Source: Patiria miniata (Eukaryota; Echinodermata; Asteroidea; Valvatida; Asterinidae). Taken from it: a DNA stretch of 64,000 nucleotides. The position numbers and the translations under genes are program-made. Positions within the stretch are counted from its first letter, which is position 1. Every line of letters starts with the position of its first letter. Where the stretch lies: contig NW_024037063.1 of assembly GCF_015706575.1 (NCBI RefSeq), forward strand, positions 22,692,927-22,756,926. Direction: 5' to 3'. The notes beneath the pieces are model-generated. The model worked only from the letters and a program-made list of their open reading frames with translations, made no database searches and was not told where the DNA came from. This document shows, in pieces, positions 1-11,863 of the stretch.

Positions 1-59
1 CAAATTGAATTGGAGGTTGTGGTGATGAATTGATGTGATATTTTGTTTTTGATATACAG

Positions 60-314
60 CTGAAGGTAGATTATTTCTGCATTGACACAAAGGGCTGGAA
101 CTGTTGTGATGCCCTCGCTGTCTGCATTGCCATTGATCCTTCCATCATCACCGATTCTAAGCAATGCCCCTGCTCGGTATCGCTAGAGGGCGTGACACGG
201 GGTCAGATGATCGTAGACTGGCACACCATCTGGAGAGATAAGACAAAGCGAACTGTCGTCCAGAGCATCAATATGGATAGGTATAAGGAACTGCTGGTGA
301 GCTCTGTAGAGTGA
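60..314 (+). CDS. Inosine-uridine preferring nucleoside hydrolase, last coding exon (partial gene)
   Basis: The exon follows a pyrimidine-rich acceptor ending in CAG at 57-59 and opens in phase 0. It encodes 84 residues and a TGA stop at 312-314. The protein reads LKVDYFCIDTKGWNCCDALAV and onward: a D-A-L-A block, then AIDPSIIT and later TRGQMIVDW. This matches the C-terminal part of eukaryotic IU-nucleoside hydrolases (probable uridine nucleosidases), which cleave the N-glycosidic bond of ribonucleosides in nucleoside salvage. The catalytic N-terminal DTDxDD calcium site would be encoded upstream of the window. A possible poly(A) signal AATAAA lies at 666-671, which would give a 3' UTR of about 370 bases. 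The identification is by remembered family motifs; a search of the full gene would settle it. Confidence 0.72.
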   Translation: MKVDYFCIDTKGWNCCDALAVCIAIDPSIITDSKQCPCSVSLEGVTRGQMIVDWHTIWRDKTKRTVVQSINMDRYKELLVSSVE

Positions 315-1540
315 AGTCATGTGACGTGTGGGGTCATGTGACCTGTGGAGTCATGTGACCTTTGTAGCCATGTCAACTGTGTGGCCATGTGAACAGTGTG
401 GTCACCTGATCTGTGAAGTCAAATTGGCAATGTTCAAATGATGTCATTATGGTGAAAACAATAGGAATGGTTTCCCAACAAATCTCGAGAACGACTTGGC
501 ATATCAACTTTGTGTTTTGGCCATTTTTGGGATACTGGGAGGCCTTTTGAAACTTGGGACACACTGGGCGTATCAACTTCAAACATGGCTTTTAGATTGT
601 TGTAAGGGTCCCCGTAAACCCATTGGCTATGAACATCGTAGGATCAAAATGTCAATGTTATTATGAATAAAACAATGAAAATGGTTGAGTCGGGTATGTC
701 AAGAATTGTTGATTCACGAACTATAAACTTGATGCATATTTTGTTTGATACTTTTAAATTTAAGCAAGGCGTTTTGACCTTGAAACCTGGTACCTGACTT
801 GTTTGATTCTATGGATTTGTGCAGTGGGTTTTGATCTTGAAACTTGCTACATGTAAATGCGTGTTTGATACTTAAAATAATATTAATACAACACTAAATT
901 ATAAGCCGTCTTAATCATAAATAAAAAATGCTCTAAGGTGCTATACATCAGATTAAAAAAAAAAAGATTTGTGCCTTGAACTTGCTCGATACTTTTGAAT
1001 TATGCACCGGGTTCTGAACTTGACACTTGGTACATGTACTTAAAACTTGTGTGATACAGTAATTGTGCCCTGGTATTTGAACTTGAAACTTAGTACAAGG
1101 CTTGTTTGATACTAGTGAGTTGTGCACTGGGTTTTGAATGTGAATCATGCATGGAACATTCATTGGATTCAAGATAATGGCTCAGGGACATGTTTAAGAT
1201 TGATTCCTGCCTAACATATTTTAAGGTTTTATTGACATTTTGTGTCGTTGAGGATTTTGTACGATATTGAAAATTTGTAAAAACATTATTTTTTTTAAAA
1301 CTCATTAATCCTCCATTTTGTTTAGAGTAGGGGTTTTTAAATATACTGAAAGATGTTTCTGGCTTTTTTCCAGAAGCAGGTTTGGGACCAAATTTAGTCA
1401 AAAAGGTATGGTTAACCCCTTGCATTTTTTCCCACTGTCTGGAATTGTTCTCATAAATCTTCTTTGTTTGGGTCTTTCTATCTTTTTTTCTCCGTGGGTT
1501 TTCTCCTAGACGGTTAATGGTATGAACTTGTAACTTTCAA
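315..1540. other. 3' UTR and AT-rich intergenic sequence
   Basis: No gene is visible. 315-400 carries short repeats of a 'gtcatgtga' motif. 700-1150 contains weakly repeated phrases around 'acttgaaactt' and 'gtttgatac', suggesting an old degenerate tandem repeat of roughly 60-90 bases. Confidence 0.5.
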
Positions 1541-1544
1541 TACA

Positions 1545-2660
1545 CATGGACCCTCATCCCGATTGGTGCATATTACTCTGACGTCACGATGACGTCATCG
1601 GGTGTCAATTACAAGCGATTTTTGGTCAAAATAAGACAATTTTCCGTCATTTATAACTCATGAACAAAATACACAATCACGTTCATACTTTGTGATCTGA
1701 TGGACAATACCTTGCTAAACATTTTTGATTTTAAAGTCAAAGTCGTTTGACCTTTTCTTTCGGGGCTACCGGAAGGTCAAAGTTAGGTGAAAACAAAATG
1801 AAGACGTTAGCCTGAAATCAAAACAAAACAAAATTTCTTCCGAACGGTTTATGGTATGATCATAAAACCTAGTGTGAACTTGTACCATGTTATGAAGATG
1901 TTAATTTTGTTACGTCATCATGACGTCATCAGGTATCAAATTATAAGCGATTTAAGGGCAAATTTTGACAAAATAGTTTGCGTTATATCTTTTGAACTAA
2001 ATAGAGTATCGTGTTCGTTTTTTCGCGAGGTTGTAGACTATGCTGTGAGAAACATTTTGTGTTCCCAGACACAAAACCGCTTGACCTTTACTTCCGGTGT
2101 TACCACAAGTGCAATAAAAACAATGAAAGTTAAAAGCGGAAGCATTTTACTACAGACACATATATTATGAAAGTGTTTAGTGAGGAATGCCAGACACAAA
2201 AACAGTGTGATGACGTCATCATCCGAAAGGGCGCCCCTAGCGGCACTTAAAATATTGTTCTTTTCTTGACTTTTAAAACCATTGGTTCAAATTTTACCAA
2301 ATCGACCCTTGATATTCTTTGATTAACCACAGATAACTTGGCAAATTCATGACGTCATCAGACCGAAAGTTACTTCTATGAGAATTTGAAACGATCATAT
2401 TTTAAATTTAATTCTATCATTTGATCCATGTCGTATATCTTAGCCCAAATAACGATACCATTAAAATGTTAACCTTTTGCTCCCAAAAACTGTGACGTCA
2501 TCAAACCGGAAGTTCGGTGTTACGAATACATACATTTATATTTTCCAAATTTTCATACATTATTTAACTTCACAATGAACATCCACTCCGAACTAAATCA
2601 GTAGGCCCTATTCACTTTCCATTTTTGACTAATGACGTTATCAAGCCAGAAATAACTTGT
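1545..2660. repeat. Degenerate tandem repeat with CRE-like palindromes
   Basis: Six related segments carry the palindrome TGACGTCA or a close variant: near 1570 and 1579 (paired), 1912/1919 (paired), 2210, 2349, 2492 and 2633. Most are followed by ATCA and then CCGGAAGT-like text. The last four are spaced about 140 bases apart; the first two are about 340 apart and share longer flanks (AATTACAAGCGATTT versus AAATTATAAGCGATTT, then a CGTTTGACCTTT block). This is a diverged tandem array, not a gene. Confidence 0.6.
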
Positions 2661-2986
2661 ATGTGTACATTGAATGTTTACTGAAATTTAATTGATTGTC
2701 CTGGAAAGGATTTAATTTCCTGATACTCATTTTTTCTTAGATAGAAATATTCATAACTTAACTGGACAGTGTTTCATAAAATAGTTGTCTACCCGACCAC
2801 TCTGCGTTTGTAACAACAAACGCTAATCTCTAGTTTATAATTTAAAATATAATTTAAGTTTGAAACTCACACTTATTCCAAAGATACACACTTTGTTTAT
2901 AATTTAAAAACTGCCTGAGACCACAAGCTTTAATTTAAGTGGTAGAGAAGCTTTATGTATAAAGTGGGTGGCATAGCAAACCTATT

Positions 2987-3508
2987 GTGCATTTTATGAT
3001 AACAGTGCCAAATGTGGTACAGAGATGGACCAATATCATATCAACAAATGTGGATATTGGAGCATTGCAGATCTGGCCCTTGACGGCCGTGGGAGCCATC
3101 ATTTTAAAAGTGCTTAGTCATGCTGAGTCAGCACTGTTTTGTAATGCGTTTTCTCGTGCAATATGGAGGCTAACATGTTATTTTGAATTTTTCCTACACG
3201 CTTGGATGCGAAACGGACATAAACAATGGATTTTCTTTCAAAACCTCAGTGACCCCTACTCCTTTCTCACAAAGAATCCATGGGTGACATTCTGTCCGCC
3301 CGACATCTTCGTGCCTGACCTGAAGTCAGTCTCATCTATACCACGAGTTGTTAAACTTCATGCCCAGGCTATGGGTGTGGTTATCAGTAGGGCCTTTGTT
3401 TCCTCGCTGCCAAATTGTACACTTTGTTGTCATATGCTTGTGTCATGGTGGATGGGTCGCAAGGTGCTGTTGGAAATAATATATCTTGGCAAACCTAGTG
3501 CCCTGTAG
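2987..3508 (+). other. Open reading frame of 173 codons, unrecognised, probably not a gene
   Basis: A single-frame open stretch with an ATG at 2987 and a stop at 3506-3508. The product shows no signal peptide, no repeated motif and no family I recognise. It is Trp- and Cys-rich. No splice partner or promoter element stands out. It is unusually long for the local base composition, which is the only reason to list it. Confidence 0.12.
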
Positions 3509-4095
3509 GAGATACTGCATATGTATTAATGTTTTACGGTTTAGTATTCACTAGAAGAATCAGCCCACAGTTCTGTGGGGGGATTTCTTGTACAGTTTGT
3601 GCCTTCATATAAAAATAAAATGTAATAATATATTGTTGAAAATCTGCCAAAATATTTTTAAAATCCATTAATTTGGCCTTAATCTTCGAAATAATTATGA
3701 ACAAATAAGAAAATTGATTGAAAAATGTGGCCAACTGAGGCAAAAAAAGGAATGTCCCCCAAAACCTTGCTTGGAGTAATCGAGGCCTGAAGTCAGATTA
3801 TAGAAAAAAAATCATGTCCAAATCGATATTGAGTGTATGTATTTTTGAGTGAAAAGTGAAAGCACTGAGGAACGTTTTTCACTGCAATTGGCGGCGCAAT
3901 GCATGTCTTTTTTTTTTCAAAGCCGTTTTTCTCGAAATGAGGGTAGCAAAACTTGGCAGCACACTGTTGAAGTTCCTGCGTCATATCTTTGGATTAAATT
4001 AAACTACAAAAATTAATTTGGTATAAAGCCAATGATTTGTGCTTTAACATGATGTACATAACATGAAAAGTCAAAGGTGGGGGTTATTTCTCATT
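3509..4095. other. AT-rich intergenic sequence
   Basis: No coding or repeated signal was recognised. Confidence 0.4.
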
Positions 4096-4589
4096 TTGCT
4101 ATGGCAGGTCACAAATATTTATCCTTCATTGAATGATGTGTATTCTTTAATTTGTTTTCTTTGTCTGATTTACATTTGTAAATGAGATTTACCTTGAACA
4201 ATGTATTTTATGTAAATATCTCAGGGACGTACGTGTACATAACGTAGTCGAGTCCATCACAAGTCTATTCACGAGAAACATTGATCAACAATAATTAAGA
4301 AATCAAAGCTTATTTGAATGCCTTGTGGGTTGAATTTGGACTGGGAGACTTGTGAGGGACTTGTAGGGGACTTGTAGGGACTTGTGATGGACTGGACTAC
4401 ATTTAATTCTTGGTATAGAAAAGACAAATCTGATTTGCCCACTTTTGTGATGACTGAACTGCCTTTTCGCTATTACTGGGATGTTGCAAACTATGCACTC
4501 CCCTTTATATTGTGATGTGTTACTGCTATACAAAATGTATGTGTGATGCGCAATCAGGCATGGAAGATCCCAGTAATGGCAAACAATGC

Positions 4590-4915
4590 CGTCAACGTAA
4601 TCCAGGCAATTCACAATGTAGTGCCAAGAGATTCCACCAAGAGTTTATCATGGAGGGTCCCTTTTTCAAGTTTATGGTCGACAAAACATGGCCCATTTTA
4701 GTGTCAGTAGACAACTTGAAACTTATTGGTTATAGAATGGGGCATAGCATTCTGCCGCCTTTAACACCATATTGATAATACTGACCAGAAAAAGGAAAAA
4801 CTACAAATGTCCTGCGCTGCGAATTGGTTGACCATCTCCCACAATGCGCTGAGAAAAATGGACTTGGTAAACTCTTGGTGGTGCACTGCATTGTGAATAG
4901 CCTGAGTTACAAAAT
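4590..4915. repeat. Imperfect foldback (inverted repeat) inside duplication unit A
   Basis: The left arm near 4597-4680 (GTAATCCAGGCAATTCACAA ...) is the imperfect reverse complement of the right arm near 4830-4913 (... TTGTGAATAGCCTGAGTTAC). The arms are about 85 bases. The corresponding foldback in unit B lies at about 5955-6262. The form suggests a non-autonomous foldback DNA element that was duplicated with its host sequence. Confidence 0.6.
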
Positions 4916-5884
4916 CAGATTTTTGTATCTTTTAAAAACCACAACGCTGTGTTTTGTCTGCCTGAATACTACATTAGAAACAGTAAAAAGGTTAAAAAAA
5001 TTTCCCAAACGCTACTAAGGCCTGTTCTAGACGCCATGCTACTGTTGTACTTAAAGCAATTTATTTGACTTAATATAATTCGGCGCGGTAATAGCACAGT
5101 ATTTAGAAGCATTTGGCTCAGCAAATTGAGTTTGGCACGGCACTGCCTTTAGGGCGACAGGGCTGCTGCTCTATTGTCATTCCGAAGGTAGTGGCAAGGT
5201 ACTGTTCTAAATGCTATGCCATTGCTGTGCCCGATTCAATTTGAAGTTGGAGATTAAAATTGGCACGAATACCGGTATCTTGATTGCGCCGAAAATTATT
5301 AGCACTTCTTGAACTGCTTCATAAACCTGGCTAGTTACTCAAGATGTTTTAATTAAGGTTTGACTATTAAGTTCGGCGTTTAGAGCAACTGCCTTGCTGT
5401 AGAACTGTAGCTGCACTCATTTCATTTAAGTTTGACGTTGTAGCAGCGCAGCGTCTAGAATGGGCCTTAATGGAGAAACTGACTATGGCAGGTCACAAAT
5501 ATTTATCCTTCACTGAAAGATGTTTTTTCTTTAATTTGTTTTCTTTGTCTAATTTAAATGAGATTTACCTTAAACAATGTATTTTATGTACGTATCTCTG
5601 GGATGTACATGTACAAAATGTAGTCGAGTCCATCACAAGTCTATTCACAAGAAACATTGATTAATGATAACAAAGAAATCAAAGCTTATTTGAATGCCTT
5701 GTGGGTTGAATTTGGACTGGGAGGCTTGTGAGGGACTTGTAGGGGACTTGTATGGACTTGTGATGGACTTGACTACGTTTAATTCTTGGTAAAAAGACAA
5801 ATATGAGTTGCCCACTTTTTTGTGATTACACTAGACTGCCTTTTTGGGATGCTGCCCACAATGCATTCCCCTTATGTGTCAGCT

Positions 5885-5931
5885 ATACATGTATGTATGT
5901 ATGTATGAATGTATGTATGTATGTATGTATG
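5885..5931. repeat. (ATGT)n microsatellite
   Basis: About eleven tetranucleotide units ATGT with one interruption (GAATG), present in duplication unit B only. Confidence 0.9.
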
Positions 5932-6972
5932 AGGAATGGCAAACAAAGCCGTCAACGTAATCCAGGCAATTCACAATATAGTGCACCACCAAGAGTTTGC
6001 CATGGAGGGTCCATTTTTCAAGTTTATGGTCGACAAAACATGGCCAATTTGAATTAGTGTCAGTAGGCAACTTGAGCTAATTGGTTATAGAATGGGGCAT
6101 AGCATTCTGCTGCCTTTAATACCATATTGACAATACTGACCGGAAAAAGGAAAAATGTCAAATGTCCTGCGCTGCGAATTTGTCGACCATCTACCAAAAT
6201 GCGCTGAGAAAAATAAACTTGGTAAACTCGTGGTGGCGCACTGCATTATGAATCGCCTGAGTTGCAAAATCATATCTTTGTATCTTTTAAAAACCACAAC
6301 TCTTTATGTTTTGTCTGCATGGATATTACATTAGAAAGAGTAAAAAGGTTAAAATTTCCAAAACACCACTAAGGCCTGTTCTAGACGCCATGCTGCCGTT
6401 GTACTTAAATCAATTTATTTGACTTATTATAATGCGGCGTGGTGATAGCACAGTATTTGGAAGCATTTGGCTCAGCAAATTGAGTTTGGCACGGCAGTGC
6501 CTTGAGGGAGACAGGGCTGCTGCGCTATCGTCATTCCGAAGGTAGTGGCAAGGTTCTATTTTAAATGCCATGCCATTGCTTTGCCCGATTCAATTCAATT
6601 TGAAGTTTGGGATTAAAATTGGCACGAATATCTTGATTGCGTCGAAAATTATTACCACTTCTTGAACTGCTTTATAAACCTGGCCAGTTACTCAAGATGT
6701 TTTAATTATTAAGGTTCGACTATTAAGTTTGGCGTTTAGAGCAACTGCCGTGCTGTAGACGAACAGTTGCAGCAGCACAGTGTCTAGAATGGGCCTTAAT
6801 AGAGAAACTGACTAGGTTCATTATGAAACTTTTTCAATGTTGTGAACAAAGGTCAATCTACTTGCAATAATGCTCAAGGAGATTTGTAAAGATCTTGGAA
6901 TCATTTATGATTATCCTTCCATAATGCTTGAATTGCCTATATGTAGATTAGCTTTAATATCTCTGGGGAATA

Positions 6973-7240
6973 GTGGGGTGCTGTGGTCTAATGGTTACGG
7001 TGTTCGACTCGTGCTGTGGTATGGGTTCGAATCTTGACCATGGGAACATGGTGCTTGTGCTCTTGAGCAAGGCACTTTACCATTATTGCTTTGTCCTTCG
7101 GATGGGATGTAAAGCCGTAGGTCCCGTGTATTGTGTAATGCATGTTAACGAACCCAGGAACACTTATGTCTGTTTCTGGCAGTGGCTGCAATATGTGCCA
7201 CAGCACCTTGTAAACCCTTTTGAAGGTGCTACATAATGGG
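6973..7240 (+). mobile_element. tRNA-derived SINE
   Basis: A tRNA-like head carries a box-A-like segment (TGGTCTAATGGTTACGG) and a box B (GGTTCGAATC) about 35 bases downstream, the arrangement of an internal RNA polymerase III promoter. It is followed by a tRNA-unrelated body with the modules TTGAGCAAGGCACTTTACC and GGATGGGATGTAAAGCCG that recur in SINEs of many marine animals. No acceptor stem pairs, so it is not a functional tRNA gene. Confidence 0.75.
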
Positions 7241-7479
7241 TCTCATGTTTATCATGTACTTCATTTACATGTACCTGTCTGTAATTATGTAATAATAGAC
7301 ATAATTTCCAGCCCCTTGAGTACTTACCTAATCAGGTGCGCTATATTAAGACTTAGTATTAAGACTTTGGTATTATGAGTGCAATGGTAAGAATAATTTC
7401 ATGAAGTGATGGAGATTGCTTTGTTGAATAGAACATGGTTCATCGTCTGGTACTTAAAAATTCAGGCATAAGGTCTGTA

Positions 7480-7548
7480 TTAAAACAAAAAGAGCTTTAA
7501 AACTAACAAGCAAAAAGAGCTTTAAAACTAACAAGCAAAAAGAGCAAA
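7480..7548. repeat. Short tandem repeat, about 25-bp unit
   Basis: AAAAAGAGCTTTAAAACTAACAAGC occurs twice in full and is followed by a partial third copy (AAAAAGAGC). Confidence 0.8.
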
Positions 7549-7738
7549 ATATTGCAACATTTAAAAATTATCTACTTTTCAACCCCAAAATCCGATTTGG
7601 AGTGACTGCCAGAAATAGTTGAACTGCTTTAAGGACCTTTTGCAGCACGGCACAGACGATTCCATCCGTCTTTGAATGAAATTATTATTTCCATTGCATA
7701 CATTTTCTACATGTGAAACATTCATTATTTGTTTTATA

Positions 7739-7925
7739 CTATACCTCAATGAATCTGTGTCATCTGATTGGTCAGAGCCGCCAAAAGTGTGACTGCAACA
7801 TAACGGCCCATTCACCAACTTCTAATTTTGTTGTGCAATTGCGCCTTTCATTTGGATGAATAAATCATTAACACACGATCAACAATCAACCAATCAGATG
7901 ACAAGGACTTTATTCAGGCATTGTA
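7739..7925. mobile_element. Short palindromic non-autonomous DNA element, same family as 13,845-14,380
   Basis: The left end (CCTCAATGAATCTGTGTCAT, then CTGATTGGT) is the imperfect inverse of the right end (ACCAATCAGATGACAAGGAC, then TTTATTCAGG). The right terminal 65 bases also match the inverted left terminus of the element at 13.85 kb. This suggests two members of one terminal-inverted-repeat family. Confidence 0.55.
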
Positions 7926-7940
7926 ATTAACTTTTATATA

Positions 7941-8137
7941 CAGTGGAACGTCGCTATACCGAACACCACTATACCGAACATTCCGCTATACCGAACATCA
8001 GCCTTGGCTCCCAAATTTTTTTGTACAAAACGTATCGAACATTGTTGTTGGATATGTCAACAGAAGAGCGATAAATTATCGCTATTACGAACAATTTCTA
8101 TGGATCCCATGATGTTCGTTATAGCAACATTCCACTG
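7941..8137. mobile_element. pogo/Tigger-like MITE
   Basis: A 197-bp element with terminal inverted repeats: CAGTGGAACGTCGCTATA at the left and, inverted at the right, CAGTGGAATGTTGCTATAAC. The ends resemble the CAGT-G-AACCTCGCTATAACG termini of pogo/Tigger elements, which duplicate TA on insertion. TA precedes the left end; the right flank does not keep it. There is no transposase. Confidence 0.7.
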
Positions 8138-8570
8138 CACGAATACAACAACTCTGGGCCTTTAAAGATAAATCTATTATGTTGTGACCTACTTTTATAA
8201 AATCATTCACCGTAATTTAAAGAAAATGCTTGTATTGACAGAATCCAGTAAACATACCCCCCACCCCCCATTTTATTATTTTTCCTGTTTCACCAGCCCA
8301 TTTTTATAATCTTTATAATGATGTGTTATCCATAGTTGGGAAATATGTTTAATTAAATATTTCTTTGGAATTCCAATAAATAGTATTTCCTGTGTTCACT
8401 TGATTTTTTGGTTTCCAAATTACTCGTTAATGCTCCTGATTTATGCAGGTTTATTTGTAGTAAATAGGCCCCTGCCCAGCCCACAAAATTTTTCCCAAAC
8501 ATAAAATGGATGGTTGTTGAGCACCCTCTATGATATTTTTATTATACTTAACACGAATGCCACAAGGTAG
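8138..8570. other. AT-rich spacer
   Basis: Nothing is recognised apart from a short C-rich run near 8,260. Confidence 0.4.
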
Positions 8571-11500
8571 GGGATCCATGCCCTTGCCCAGCCCCCCAAA
8601 TCCAGGCCCCGGCCCAGCCCCGAAATCCAGGCCCCGGCCCAGCCCCCGAAATCCAGGCCCCGGCCCAGCCCCGGGATCCAGGCCCCGGCCCAGCCCCGGG
8701 ATCCAGGCCCTGGCCCAGCCCCCGAAATCCAGGCCCCGGCCCAGCCCCCGAAATCCAGGCCCCGGCCCAGCCCCCGAAATCCAGGCCCCGGCCCAGCCCC
8801 GGGATCCAGGCCCCGGCCCAGCCCCCGAAATCCAGGCCCCGGCCCAGCCCCCGAAATCCAGGCCCCGGCCCAGCCCCCGAAATCCAGGCCCCGGCCCAGC
8901 CCCGGGATCCAGGCCCCGGCCCAGCCCCCGAAATCCAGGCCCCGGCCCAGCCCCGGGATCCAGGCCCCGGCCCAGCCCCCGAAATCCAGGCCCCGGCCCA
9001 GCCCTGGGATCCAGGCCCCGGCCCAGCCCCCGTAATCCAGGCCCCGGCCCAGCCCCCGAAATCCAGGCCCCGGCCCAGCCCCCGAAATCCAGGCCCCGGC
9101 CCAGCCCCCGAAATCCAGGCCCCGGCCCAGCCCCCGAAATCCAGGCCCCGGCCCAGCCCCGGGATCCAGGCCCCGGCCCAGCCCCCGAAATCCAGGCCCC
9201 GGCCCAGCCCCGGGATCCAGGCCCCGGCCCAGCCCCCGAAATCCAGGCCCCGGCCCAGCCCCGGGATCCAGGCCCCGGCCCAGCCCCCGTAATCCAGGCC
9301 CCGGCCCAGCCCCCGAAATCCAGGCCCCGGCCCAGCCCCCGAAATCCAGGCCCCGGCCCAGCCCCCAAAATCCAGGCCCCGGCCCAGGCCCCGGCCCAGC
9401 CCCCGGGATCCAGGCCCCGGCCCAGCCCCTGAAATCCAGGCCCCGGCCCAGCCCCCGAAATCCAGGCCCCGGCCCAGCCCCGGGATCCAGGCCCCGGCCC
9501 AGCCCCCGAAATCCAGGCCCCGGCCCAGCCCCGGGATCCAGGCCCCGGCCCAGCCCCCGTAATCCAGGCCCCGGCCCAGCCCCCGAAATCCAGGCCCCGG
9601 CCCAGCCCCGGGATCCAGGCCCCGGCCCAGCCCCCGTAATCCAGGCCCCGGCCCAGCCCCCGAAATCCAGGCCCCGGCCCAGGCCCCGGCCCAGCCCCCG
9701 GGATCCAGGCCCCGGCCCAGCCCCCGAAATCCAGGCCCCGGCCCAGCCCCGGGATCCAGGCCCCGGCCCAGCCCCCGAAATCCAGGCCCCGGCCCAGCCC
9801 CCGTAATCCAGGCCCCGGCCCAGCCCCCGAAATCCAGGCCCCGGCCCAGCCCCGGGATCCAGGCCCCGGCCCAGCCCCCGAAATCCAGGCCCCGGCCCAG
9901 CCCCCGGGATCCAGGCCCCGGCCCAGCCCCTGAAATCCAGGCCCCGGCCCAGCCCCGGGATCCAGGCCCCGGCCCAGCCCCCGAAATCCAGGCCCCGGCC
10001 CAGCCCCCGAAATCCAGGCCCCGGCCCAGCCCCCGTAATCCAGGCCCCGGCCCAGCCCCCGAAATCCAGGCCCCGGCCCAGCCCCGGGATCCAGGCCCCG
10101 GCCCAGCCCCCGAAATCCAGGCCCCGGCCCAGCCCTGGGATCCAGGCCCCGGCCCAGCCCCCGTAATCCAGGCCCCGGCCCAGCCCCCGAAATCCAGGCC
10201 CCGGCCCAGCCCCCGAAATCCAGGCCCCGGCCCAGCCCCCGAAATCCAGGCCCCGGCCCAGCCCCCGAAATCCAGGCCCTGGCCCAGCCCCGGGATCCAG
10301 GCCCCGGCCCAGCCCCCGAAATCCAGGCCCCGGCCCAGCCCCGGGATCCAGGCCCCGGCCCAGCCCCCGAAATCCAGGCCCCGGCCCAGCCCCGGGATCC
10401 AGGCCCCGGCCCAGCCCCCGTAATCCAGGCCCCGGCCCAGCCCCCGAAATCCAGGCCCCGGCCCAGCCCCCGAAATCCAGGCCCCGGCCCAGCCCCCAAA
10501 ATCCAGGCTCTGGCCCAGGCCCCGGCCCAGCCCCCGGGATCCAGGCCCCGGCCCAGCCCCTGAAATCCAGGCCCCGGCCCAGCCCCCGAAATCCAGGCCC
10601 CGGCCCAGCCCCGGGATCCAGGCCCCGGCCCAGCCCCCGAAATCCAGGCCCCGGCCCAGCCCCGGGATCCAGGCCCCGGCCCAGCCCCCGTAATCCAGGC
10701 CCCGGCCCAGCCCCCGAAATCCAGGCCCCGGCCCAGCCCCGGGATCCAGGCCCCGGCCCAGCCCCCGTAATCCAGGCCCCGGCCCAGCCCCCGAAATCCA
10801 GGCCCCGGCCCAGGCCCCGGCCCAGCCCCCGGGATCCAGGCCCCGGCCCAGCCCCCGAAATCCAGGCCCCGGCCCAGCCCCGGGATCCAGGCCCCGGCCC
10901 AGCCCCCGAAATCCAGGCCCTGGCCCAGCCCCCGTAATCCAGGCCCCGGCCCAGCCCCCGAAATCCAGGCCCCGGCCCAGCCCCGGGATCCAGGCCCCGG
11001 CCCAGCCCCCGAAATCCAGGCCCCGGCCCAGCCCCCGGGATCCAGGCCCCGGCCCAGCCCCTGAAATCCAGGCCCCGGCCCAGCCCCGGGATCCAGGCCC
11101 CGGCCCAGCCCCCGAAATCCAGGCCCCGGCCCAGCCCCCGAAATCCAGGCCCCGGCCCAGCCCCCGAAATCCAGGCCCCGGCCCAGGCCCCGGCCCAGCC
11201 CCCGGGATCCAGGCCCCAGCCCAGCCCCTGAAATCCAGGCCCCGGCCCAGCCCCCGAAATCCAGGCCCCGGCCCAGCCCCGGGATCCAGGCCCCGGCCCA
11301 GCCCCCGAAATCCAGGCCCCGGCCCAGCCCCGGGATCCAGGCCCCGGCCCAGCCCCCGAAATCCAGGCCCCGGCCCAGCCCTGGGATCCAGGCCCCGGCC
11401 CAGCCCCCGTAATCCAGGCCCCGGCCCAGCCCCCGAAATCCAGGCCCCGGCCCAGCCCCCGAAATCCAGGCCCCGGCCCAGCCCCCGAAATCCAGGCCCC

Positions 11501-11863
11501 GGCCCAGGCCCCGGCCCATCCCCCGGGATCCAGGCCCCGAAATCCCGGCCCCGAAATCCCGGCCCCCGAAATCCCGGCCCCCGAAATCCCGGCCCCGAAA
11601 TCCCGGCCCCCGAAATCCAGGCCCCGAAATCCAGGCCCCGAAATCCAGGCCCCGAAATCCCGGCCCCGAAATCCCGGCCCCGAAATCCCGGCCCCCGAAA
11701 TCCCGGCCCCCGAAATCCCGGCCCCGAAATCCCGGCCCCCGAAATCCAGGCCCCGAAATCCAGGCCCCGAAATCCAGGCCCCGAAATCCAGGCCCCGAAA
11801 TCCAGGCCCCGAAATCCAGGCCCCGAAATCCAGGCCCCGAAATCCAGGCCCCGAAATCCAGGC
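8571..11863. repeat. GC-rich minisatellite with higher-order structure
   Basis: From about 8,571 to 11,515 the sequence is built of 25-26-bp units. The + strand core is CCAGGCCCCGGCCCAGCCCC followed by CGAAAT (26 bp), GGGAT (25 bp) or CGTAAT. That is about 115 units. From about 11,516 to 11,863 the unit shortens to 14-15 bp (CCAGGCCCCGAAAT or CCCGGCCCCGAAAT), about 24 units. A higher-order period of 1,131 bp is visible: a rare CCCCCAAAATCC variant at 9,361 recurs at 10,492, and a double-core unit at 9,661 recurs at 10,792. The minus strand lacks stop codons in all three frames because no unit variant contains one, so the three reading frames of more than 1,100 codons there are composition artefacts. 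Its G-runs could form G-quadruplexes. Confidence 0.95.

Larger units (their letters stand above)
4098..6812. repeat. Direct tandem duplication, two units of about 1.35-1.38 kb
   Basis: Unit A spans about 4098-5480 and unit B about 5481-6812. Landmarks recur at offsets of roughly 1,350-1,385 bases: CTATGGCAGGTCACAAATA at 4101 and 5484, GGCCTGTTCTAGACGCCATG near 5020 and 6373, and TCTAGAATGGGCCTTAAT near 5454 and 6783. Substitutions and small indels are scattered throughout, so the duplication is not recent. Each unit contains a foldback segment. Confidence 0.8.

Noticed and set aside
6990-7060. Possible functional tRNA gene
   Set aside because: Boxes A and B are present, but the acceptor and anticodon stems do not pair and a SINE body follows.
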